Source: JAJNPS01 sp046589965 (GTDB taxonomy: Bacteria > Pseudomonadota > Alphaproteobacteria > Rhodobacterales > Rhodobacteraceae). From it: 7,007 nt of DNA. A program made the position numbers and the translations under genes. Position 1 is the first letter of the stretch, and each line of letters opens with the position of its first letter. Where the stretch lies: positions 1 through 7,007 of the forward strand of contig JBKJVF010000051.1 of assembly GCA_046589965.1 (NCBI GenBank), given 5' to 3'. Positions 1 through 5,745 of this stretch are shown piece by piece. The notes beneath the pieces are model-generated. The model made no database searches, was not told the origin of the DNA, and worked only from the letters and a program-made list of their open reading frames with translations.

Positions 1-1
1 C

Positions 2-472
2 GAATTTTTCACCGGCAAAGGCATCGCTGTTCTGGCAGATGAAGATTACGTCAACTACGGCATCATCGCTGCCGGGCTTTGGCCGCAAATCGCCTATGTG
101 ATGATCCTGTATCTGACCGGGCTGAACAACGTGGCCCCCGATCAGATCGAAGCCGCGCGGCTGGACGGGGCCAAGGGCTGGAAGATGCTGTGGTATGTCG
201 TCTTGCCGCAACTGCGGCCCGCGACCTTCATTGCCGTGATCGTGACCGTGATCGGCGCCTTGCGCAGCTTTGATCTGGTGTCGATCATGACCAGCGGTGG
301 TCCTTTCGGGTCATCGCGCATCCTGTCCTATTACATGTATGAAAAGGCGCTCAGCGAGTATGGCTTCCGCATGGGTTATGGTGCTGCCATCGCGGTCGTC
401 CTTTTCGCCATCATGATGATTTTCATCTCGGGCTTCATCTGGAAGATGTGGCGCGACGAGAAGGAGCGCTGA
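2..472 (+). CDS. ABC sugar transporter permease, MalF/UgpA type (5'-truncated by window start)
   Basis: This is an inner-membrane subunit of a CUT1-family carbohydrate ABC importer. Only the last 156 residues are present; family members are usually about 290-310 residues, so roughly half is missing. The frame is open from base 2 to the TGA at 470-472. The EAA loop, which docks onto the ATPase, is plain at 149-208 (EAARLDGAKGWKMLWYVVLP, visible residues 50-69). It is followed by the FDLVSIMTSGGP segment typical of this permease type (visible residues 90-101). Hydrophobic spans fall at about visible residues 20-40, 73-95 and 126-150, and the tail is short and charged (RDEKER). It pairs with the next gene, one base away. 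A galactoside substrate is inferred from the downstream genes and not from this sequence. Confidence 0.93.
   Translation, partial: EFFTGKGIAVLADEDYVNYGIIAAGLWPQIAYVMILYLTGLNNVAPDQIEAARLDGAKGWKMLWYVVLPQLRPATFIAVIVTVIGALRSFDLVSIMTSGGPFGSSRILSYYMYEKALSEYGFRMGYGAAIAVVLFAIMMIFISGFIWKMWRDEKER
461..466 (+). promoter_or_regulatory. Ribosome binding site of the second permease
   Basis: AAGGAG lies 7 nt before the ATG at 474 and inside the last codons of the upstream permease. It is the strongest Shine-Dalgarno match in the window and supports the ATG at 474 as the start. Confidence 0.8.
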
Positions 473-473
473 G

Positions 474-1319
474 ATGTTCCCCCGTCCCATTCAACAATCC
501 AGCACAGGCATCCAGTGGCTTTACACCATCGCCCTGCCAATTGCCCTGATCATCTGGCTGTTCCCGCTTCTGGGCGTGGCGCTGACCTCATTGCGTCCGG
601 CGTCTGATCTTGCACAGGGCAACTATTTTGGCATGCCCTCAGGTATCGCATGGGAGAATTACGTCTTCATCTTCACTGAAACGCCCATCGGCCAGTACAT
701 GGTGAACTCGCTTTGGGTGACGATCCCCACGGTGATCGGCGCGGTCAGCCTGAGCCTGATGACTGGCTTTGCGCTGGCGGTTTACGGGTTCCGGGCGAAC
801 ATTCTGGTGTTCTTCATGTTCGTGGCGGGTAACTTCGTGCCCTTCCAGATCCTGATGGTTCCGGTGCGTGACATGACGTTGCAACTGGGGATGTACGACA
901 CCTGGTATGGGTTGGCGCTGTTCCACATCGCCTTCCAGACCGGGTTCTGCACGCTTTTCATGCGCAATTTCATGAAGGCTCTGCCTTTCGAGCTGGTCGA
1001 GGCTGCGCGCGTCGAGGGTGTCGTGGAATGGCGGATCTTCTGGTACATCGTCCTGCCTCTGATGCGGCCAGCCATCGCCGCCCTCAGCGTTCTGGTCTTT
1101 ACCTTTATCTGGAACGACTTCTTCTGGGCCACTGTGCTGACCCAAGGCGTGGACAGTCAGCCGATCACCGCCGGTCTGTCCAGCCTCAACGGCCAGTGGA
1201 TTGCGCAATGGCATCTGGTGTCGGCAGGGTCGATCCTGGCAGCACTGCCACCTGTCGCGATGTTCTTTATGATGCAAAAGCACTTCATCGCCGGTCTGAC
1301 GCTTGGAGCCGTGAAGTAA
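474..1319 (+). CDS. ABC sugar transporter permease, MalG/UgpE type
   Basis: This is the second inner-membrane permease of the CUT1 sugar importer, expected to form a heterodimer with the product of the preceding gene. It has 281 residues, a normal full length. The EAA loop is at residues 176-195 (EAARVEGVVEWRIFWYIVLP). Six hydrophobic segments fit at about residues 15-37, 78-103, 109-130, 142-163, 197-217 and 246-268. The C-terminus FIAGLTLGAVK is the usual ending of MalG-type permeases. The ATG at 474 follows the previous stop by one base and has AAGGAG 7 nt upstream. No ATPase gene follows; the next gene is a glycosidase, so the nucleotide-binding subunit is encoded outside the window. The family call is firm. 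Transport of galactosides such as melibiose, raffinose or galactosylglycerols is inferred only from the neighbours. Confidence 0.95.
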   Translation: MFPRPIQQSSTGIQWLYTIALPIALIIWLFPLLGVALTSLRPASDLAQGNYFGMPSGIAWENYVFIFTETPIGQYMVNSLWVTIPTVIGAVSLSLMTGFALAVYGFRANILVFFMFVAGNFVPFQILMVPVRDMTLQLGMYDTWYGLALFHIAFQTGFCTLFMRNFMKALPFELVEAARVEGVVEWRIFWYIVLPLMRPAIAALSVLVFTFIWNDFFWATVLTQGVDSQPITAGLSSLNGQWIAQWHLVSAGSILAALPPVAMFFMMQKHFIAGLTLGAVK

Positions 1320-1320
1320 C

Positions 1321-3384
1321 ATGCAGTGGCGCATTGATGCCGGGGGCCAGACCTTGGCCCTCGCAACCTCGGGCGGCATCCCCGAGGTGCTCTATTGGGG
1401 CGTATCGCTGCCCGCGTCAGAAGACTTGGCGCAGCTTGCCAACAGCACCCGACAGGATCTGACGGGCGGCATGATCGACGCCCTTCCCAGCCTGTCGCTG
1501 TCCCCTGAACCTGGACGGGCCTTTTCCGGGCAGCCGGGACATCTTTTGGCCGAGGCGGACGGCACCCCGCTGTCGCCCGCATTCGTGTTTCACAAGGCCG
1601 AGGCTTTTGCGGGCCAAATGCGTCTTCATAGCAGGGCGGGCGGACTGACCCTGACCCATCGCATCACTGCCGAAAAAACCGGCGTCTTCACGTTGCAGAC
1701 CACCCTGACTGCCGACCGGCCAATTCGTGTGCATTGGCTGGCAGCCCCCGTCCTGCCCGCACCGCAGACCGGCCACATGATCGACGTCGCGGGCAAATGG
1801 ACCCGCGAGTTTCAACTGAACCAGGTCCAATGGACCCCGGGCATCCACCTGCGGGAGGCGCGCACGGGCCGCTCTGGCCACGAACATCCGCCCTACCTGA
1901 TCCTTGCCGATGACGGCTGCACCAACACGCATGGCACCGCTTTGGCCCTGCATTATGCCTGGTCAGGCGGGCACCGCATGGTGGCCGAAGAGCTGCCCGA
2001 CGGACGCCGCCACATCCAGTTCGGCGCGCCGATGGGGGCAGAGACCACCGCGGGCAAGCATTTTCAATCCGCTGAACTTGTGGCCCTGTGTTCTACCGCC
2101 GGGCTGAACGGCATCGGCGCTGCCTTTCAGCACGATATCCGCGACCGCGTCATTCATTGGCCAGATGCCAACCGCCCCCGCCCCGTGCACTACAACTGCT
2201 GGGAAGCGGTCTACTTTCGCCAGTCCCTGACCGAACTTTCGGACATTGCAACCCGCGCCGCCGCGTTGGGGGCCGAACGTTTCGTCCTCGACGATGGCTG
2301 GTTCGGCAAGCGAAATGATGACACCACAAGCCTCGGCGACTGGACCATCGACCGCAGCAAATGGCCCGACGGCCTGCATCCCCTTATCGCCCGTGTGCAT
2401 AGCCTCGGCATGACCTTCGGCCTCTGGGTCGAGCCGGAAATGGTCAACCCCGACTCGGACCTTTACCGCGCCCATCCGGACTGGATGCTGGGTCCGAAGG
2501 ATCAGGCCACAGGGCGACACCAGATGGTCCTCGACCTTGCCAATCCGGCGGTTCGCGTCAACCTGTTTGGGCAAGTCTCGGCCATCCTGACTGAATATCC
2601 CATCGACTATCTCAAATGGGACCACAACCGCCTGTTGCCCGTGGTCGACACGGCCCAAACCCACGGCATCTACGACCTTCTCTCGCGCCTGCGCACCGCC
2701 CATCCGCAGGTTGAAATCGAAAGCTGCGCTTCGGGTGGGGGCCGCATCGACGCAGGGATTCTTGCCCATACCCACCGCGTCTGGCTCAGCGACAGCAATG
2801 ACGCCCTCGAACGTCTGGCCATTCAACACGCCGCCGCCCTGTTCCTGCCCGCTGCCATCACCGGAAGCCATGTCGGCCCGCGCCATTGCCACACCTCGGG
2901 TCGCACTTTGTCCATGTCGTTCCGCGCCTGGGTCGCCGCCCAACGCCACATGGGGTTCGAGATGGACCTGCGCGAGCTGACCAAGGCAGAGGCCGCGACC
3001 CTGCAAAAGATCACCGCCTGGTGGAAGGCCAACCGCGGCTGGACGATGGCAGGCACCATCCACCGCCTTGACGCCGCCGATCCCGCCGTCACGGCCGAAA
3101 TGCAGATCGCCCGCGACGGCCACCGCTTTGTCCTTTTCGCGGGGCAAAACCAGACGTCCACGCAGATCCTGCCACGCCCCTTGCGCCTGACCGGGCTGGA
3201 CCCCGCCGCGCGCTATATCGTCACACTGATCAACCCCGAAGACGCCCCCCGCCAGTCACGGGGGCCAAATGCGTTGAAAACCGGGCCACTTACGCTCAGT
3301 GGACAGGCACTGATGACGCGGGGCCTCTTGCTCCCGGTCGCCTGGCCCGCCACGATGTGGGTGGTTGAGGGGGTACGCCAGTGA
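1321..3384 (+). CDS. Alpha-galactosidase, glycoside hydrolase family 36
   Basis: This enzyme hydrolyses terminal alpha-linked D-galactose from oligosaccharides or galactosylglycerols, with retention of configuration. It has 687 residues, close to the usual 690-730 for bacterial GH36. The layout is an N-terminal beta-sandwich (about 1-280), a central TIM barrel (about 285-600) and a short C-terminal beta domain. Visible motifs are NCWEAVYF (292-299), FVLDDGWFG (321-329), GLWVEPEM (367-374) and LKWD (431-434), where Asp434 is the expected nucleophile. ESCASGGGR (467-475) lines the sugar pocket, and WLSDSNDALERL (488-499) carries the likely acid/base Asp491. There is no signal peptide or membrane segment, so it acts in the cytoplasm on imported substrate. 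ATG 1321 lies one base after the previous TAA; the only SD-like stretch, GGAG at 1305-1308, is rather distant (12 nt), so coupling to the upstream gene may help initiation. Activity on alpha-N-acetylgalactosaminides, also found in GH36, cannot be excluded but fits the pathway poorly. Confidence 0.95.
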   Translation: MQWRIDAGGQTLALATSGGIPEVLYWGVSLPASEDLAQLANSTRQDLTGGMIDALPSLSLSPEPGRAFSGQPGHLLAEADGTPLSPAFVFHKAEAFAGQMRLHSRAGGLTLTHRITAEKTGVFTLQTTLTADRPIRVHWLAAPVLPAPQTGHMIDVAGKWTREFQLNQVQWTPGIHLREARTGRSGHEHPPYLILADDGCTNTHGTALALHYAWSGGHRMVAEELPDGRRHIQFGAPMGAETTAGKHFQSAELVALCSTAGLNGIGAAFQHDIRDRVIHWPDANRPRPVHYNCWEAVYFRQSLTELSDIATRAAALGAERFVLDDGWFGKRNDDTTSLGDWTIDRSKWPDGLHPLIARVHSLGMTFGLWVEPEMVNPDSDLYRAHPDWMLGPKDQATGRHQMVLDLANPAVRVNLFGQVSAILTEYPIDYLKWDHNRLLPVVDTAQTHGIYDLLSRLRTAHPQVEIESCASGGGRIDAGILAHTHRVWLSDSNDALERLAIQHAAALFLPAAITGSHVGPRHCHTSGRTLSMSFRAWVAAQRHMGFEMDLRELTKAEAATLQKITAWWKANRGWTMAGTIHRLDAADPAVTAEMQIARDGHRFVLFAGQNQTSTQILPRPLRLTGLDPAARYIVTLINPEDAPRQSRGPNALKTGPLTLSGQALMTRGLLLPVAWPATMWVVEGVRQ
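3367..3373 (+). promoter_or_regulatory. Ribosome binding site of dgoK (supports GTG start)
   Basis: GAGGGGG sits 7 nt before the GTG at 3381, within the end of the alpha-galactosidase gene. It supports the GTG as the true start. Confidence 0.65.
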
Positions 3385-4289
3385 CTGATATCAAACCAAC
3401 ATGGGTCGCAGTCGACTGGGGAACATCCAACCTGCGCGCCTGGGCAATGGGACCTGACGGGCCGCTGGCCCAGGTCACATCGGATGACGGCATGAGCCGC
3501 CTGACGCCCGACGCGTTCGAGCCTGCGCTGATGCGGCTGATCGCACCATGGCTTGGCAACGAAACGATGCCTGTAATCGCATGTGGCATGGTCGGGTCGC
3601 GCCAGGGTTGGCACGAGGCGCCGTACATGACGGGCCCCTGTCCACCGCTTGATGTGGCCCAGGTGGTCCGCGTGCCCACGTCTGATCCGCGCCTTGCGGT
3701 GTTCGTCGCCCCCGGGATCAAGCAGCTGTCGCCCGCTGACGTCATGCGCGGCGAGGAAACCCAGATCGCTGGCGCGCTGGCGCTTCGGCCCGGGTTCGAC
3801 GGAGTGCTGTGCCTGCCCGGCACCCATACCAAATGGGCGCATGTCTCTGCCGGCGAGGTCGTGAGTTTCCAGACCTTCATGACGGGCGAAATGTTCGCGC
3901 TCTTGTCGCAGCAATCGGTCCTGCGCCACGGGATGGCGGGGGACGGTTGGGATGACGCGGCCTTTGATCAGGGCGTTGCCGATGGTCTGGCACGCCCCGA
4001 ACGGATCGCGGCGCGGCTTTTTTCGCTCAGGGCCGAGGGGCTGATTTCCGGTCTCGGGGCCGATGCGGCGCGGGCGCGGTTGTCGGGTCTGCTGATCGGC
4101 ACCGAACTCGCTGCCGCCCGGCCCTACTGGCTGGGTCAACCGGTGGCGCTGGTCGGATCGCCCCGCCTGTCCGCCGCCTATGCGCGGGCGTTGGCGGCAC
4201 AGGGTCTTGACGCCGACCTGCTGCCTGCCGACGACTGCACGCTTGCCGGCCTCGCCACATTGGCGCGCCAGATCAGGGTTTCCGCATGA
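3381..4289 (+). CDS. dgoK: 2-dehydro-3-deoxygalactonokinase
   Basis: This enzyme phosphorylates 2-dehydro-3-deoxy-D-galactonate with ATP to the 6-phospho form, the fourth step of the De Ley-Doudoroff route. It has 302 residues, normal for the DgoK family (about 290-310). Signature segments are the N-terminal phosphate-binding stretch DWGTSNLRAW (12-21), GMVGSRQGW (69-77), DVMRGEETQIAG (120-131), PGTHTKW (146-152), FQTFMTGE (163-170), LIGTEL (238-243) and VGSPRL (258-263). The start is GTG at 3381: it overlaps the previous stop as GTGA, has GAGGGGG 7 nt upstream, and the next in-frame ATG (residue 23) would remove the phosphate-binding loop. The following aldolase gene overlaps it by 4 nt, the usual dgoK-dgoA partnership. 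The protein is cytoplasmic, with no signal peptide. Nothing looks broken. Confidence 0.96.
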   Translation: MTDIKPTWVAVDWGTSNLRAWAMGPDGPLAQVTSDDGMSRLTPDAFEPALMRLIAPWLGNETMPVIACGMVGSRQGWHEAPYMTGPCPPLDVAQVVRVPTSDPRLAVFVAPGIKQLSPADVMRGEETQIAGALALRPGFDGVLCLPGTHTKWAHVSAGEVVSFQTFMTGEMFALLSQQSVLRHGMAGDGWDDAAFDQGVADGLARPERIAARLFSLRAEGLISGLGADAARARLSGLLIGTELAAARPYWLGQPVALVGSPRLSAAYARALAAQGLDADLLPADDCTLAGLATLARQIRVSA

Positions 4290-4897
4290 CCACCGAACGC
4301 AATCTGATCGCCATCCTGCGCGGCCTGACCCCGGCCGAGGCGCTGCCAGTGCTGGCCGTCCTTGTAAAGGCCGGGATCACCCGGATCGAGGTTCCGATGA
4401 ACTCGCCCGATCCGCTGGTGTCGATCGGCGCCATGGTGCGCGAAGGCGGGGCTGGGGTTTCAATCGGCGCGGGCACCGTCTTGACCGTGTCCGATGTGCA
4501 GGCCGTGTCCGATGTCGGTGGCACGCTGATCGTGTCGCCCAATTGCAATACCGAAGTGATTGCCAAAAGCCGCGCCCTTGGGATGCAGTCCTGGCCGGGC
4601 GTGATGACGCCGACGGAATGCTTTGCGGCGCTGCAGGCGGGGGCCAGCGGGCTAAAGCTTTTCCCGGCATCGCTGATCGGGCCGGAGGGGCTGAATGCGA
4701 TCCGCGCGGTACTGCCCAAGGGCACCCAAGTCTATGCCGTGGGCGGCGCCGGGCCCGCCAATTTTGTCGACTGGCGAAAAGCGGGCTGTGACGGTTTTGG
4801 CATCGGAACTGCGCTTTACACCCCGGGTCTCGCAATCGCCGAAATCGCGGATCGCGCGGCCAAAATCGTCGCCGCCTATGACGGAAGCGCAGCATGA
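4286..4897 (+). CDS. dgoA: 2-dehydro-3-deoxy-6-phosphogalactonate aldolase
   Basis: This enzyme cleaves 2-dehydro-3-deoxy-6-phosphogalactonate to pyruvate and D-glyceraldehyde 3-phosphate, the last step of the pathway. It is a class I (Schiff-base) aldolase of the KDPG/KDPGal family. It has 203 residues, matching the roughly 205 of E. coli DgoA as I recall it, and aligns with that protein along its length. Motifs are IAILRGLTP (8-16), IEVPMNSP (34-41) with the likely catalytic Glu35, GAGTVL (61-66), SPN (84-86), and LKLFP (123-127) with the Schiff-base Lys124. AVGGAGPANF (151-160) is the phosphate-binding segment. IEVPMNSP resembles the IEIPLNSP form of galactonate-type enzymes, and the adjacent dgoK also argues for KDPGal over KDPG. 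The ATG overlaps the dgoK stop as ATGA, and AGGG at 4275-4278 gives a 7-nt spacing. The protein is cytoplasmic. Confidence 0.95.
   Translation: MTTERNLIAILRGLTPAEALPVLAVLVKAGITRIEVPMNSPDPLVSIGAMVREGGAGVSIGAGTVLTVSDVQAVSDVGGTLIVSPNCNTEVIAKSRALGMQSWPGVMTPTECFAALQAGASGLKLFPASLIGPEGLNAIRAVLPKGTQVYAVGGAGPANFVDWRKAGCDGFGIGTALYTPGLAIAEIADRAAKIVAAYDGSAA
4883..4887 (+). promoter_or_regulatory. Ribosome binding site of the lactonase gene
   Basis: GGAAG lies 6 nt before the ATG at 4894, inside the 3' end of dgoA. It supports the overlapping ATGA junction as the start. Confidence 0.55.
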
Positions 4898-5745
4898 TCT
4901 TTGATGACCGCGCCTGCACGCTTGGCGAAGGCCCGCTTTGGCATCCCCTGCGCCAGCAGCTTTACTGGTTCGACATCCTTGGCAACCGTCTGCTGACAAG
5001 GCGGGGCGATCAGGCGCATGAATGGTCCTTTGCAGAACATGTCTCTGCCGCCGGATGGGTCGGTCGGGATGAATTGCTGATCGCGTCAGAAAGCGCATTG
5101 TTCCGGTTCAACCTTGAAACTGGCACCCGTAGCGATCTGGTGGCGCTGGAGGCGGATCGCCCGCAGACACGATCCAACGATGGCCGGGCCGACCCGCAAG
5201 GCGGGTTCTGGATCGGCACGATGGGCAAAAAGGCAGAACAAGGAGCCGGTGCGATCTGGCGTTACTACCGTGGTGAACTGCGCCGCCTTTACGACGGGAT
5301 CAGCATTCCCAACAGCATCGCCTTTGTCCCCGGCGGCAAGATCGCGCAATTCTCGGATTCGGCGGCGCGCAAGGTGATGCGGGTGGCCCTTGACGCAGAG
5401 GGATGGCCCATCGGCGCGCCTTCGGTTTTCCTCGACCTTAACGGCGGACGGCCCGAGCCGGATGGCGCCGTCATTGATGCCGAGGGTGTACTTTGGCTTG
5501 CCGAATGGGGCGCGGGGCGGGTTGCGGCCTACGCGCCTGATGGCACGTTCATCCGTGCCGTCACCTTCGACGCGCCGCACACATCCTGCCCCGCGTTTGG
5601 CGGACCCGACATGACCACGCTTTACTGCACCACGGCGCGTGAACATCTGGATGCCGCGGCCCTTGCGGCGCATCCAAAATCTGGCATGACCTTTGCCGCG
5701 GCCAACATGGCAAAGGGCCAGGACGAACATCAGGTGATCCTTTGA
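4894..5745 (+). CDS. SMP-30/gluconolactonase family sugar lactonase, probably D-galactonolactonase
   Basis: This is a metal-dependent six-bladed beta-propeller hydrolase that opens sugar-acid lactones. In this operon the likely reaction is D-galactono-lactone to D-galactonate, the step after galactose dehydrogenase. It has 283 residues, typical for the family (280-300). Family motifs are LGEGPLW (10-16) with metal ligand Glu12, RSNDGRADPQGGFWIGTM (93-110) with substrate-contacting Asn95, IPNSIAF (138-144) with ligand Asn140, and EPDGAVID (188-195) with ligand Asp190. The three expected metal ligands and the Asn are therefore present. There is no signal peptide, so the protein is cytoplasmic. 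The ATG overlaps the dgoA stop as ATGA with GGAAG 6 nt upstream. Related proteins act on arabino- or gluconolactones, so substrate specificity is inferred from the dgoK-dgoA and galactosidase neighbours and not from sequence. An annotation as a regucalcin-like protein would be misleading. Confidence 0.9.
   Translation: MIFDDRACTLGEGPLWHPLRQQLYWFDILGNRLLTRRGDQAHEWSFAEHVSAAGWVGRDELLIASESALFRFNLETGTRSDLVALEADRPQTRSNDGRADPQGGFWIGTMGKKAEQGAGAIWRYYRGELRRLYDGISIPNSIAFVPGGKIAQFSDSAARKVMRVALDAEGWPIGAPSVFLDLNGGRPEPDGAVIDAEGVLWLAEWGAGRVAAYAPDGTFIRAVTFDAPHTSCPAFGGPDMTTLYCTTAREHLDAAALAAHPKSGMTFAAANMAKGQDEHQVIL
5732..5737 (+). promoter_or_regulatory. Ribosome binding site of the beta-galactosidase (supports TTG start)
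   Basis: AGGTGA lies 4 nt before the TTG at 5742. It is a moderate Shine-Dalgarno match with somewhat short spacing, but it is consistent with initiation at the overlapping TTGA. Confidence 0.5.

Noticed and set aside
1963..3147. 394-codon open frame on the minus strand inside the alpha-galactosidase gene
   Set aside because: It lies wholly antisense to a gene with intact catalytic motifs, has no recognisable domain in its translation, and long antisense frames are expected in GC-rich DNA with strong third-position bias.
3213..4139. 308-codon minus-strand frame across the alpha-galactosidase/dgoK junction
   Set aside because: It crosses two well-supported genes, its translation is low-information (rich in Arg, Gly, Pro and His), and no family motif is visible.
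4485..4515. 13-base direct repeat CCGTGTCCGATGT at 4485-4497 and 4503-4515 in dgoA (period 18)
   Set aside because: It encodes VSDVQAVSDV in a region whose length matches E. coli DgoA without an insertion, so it is not a recent duplication or regulatory repeat; most likely chance similarity within a helix.
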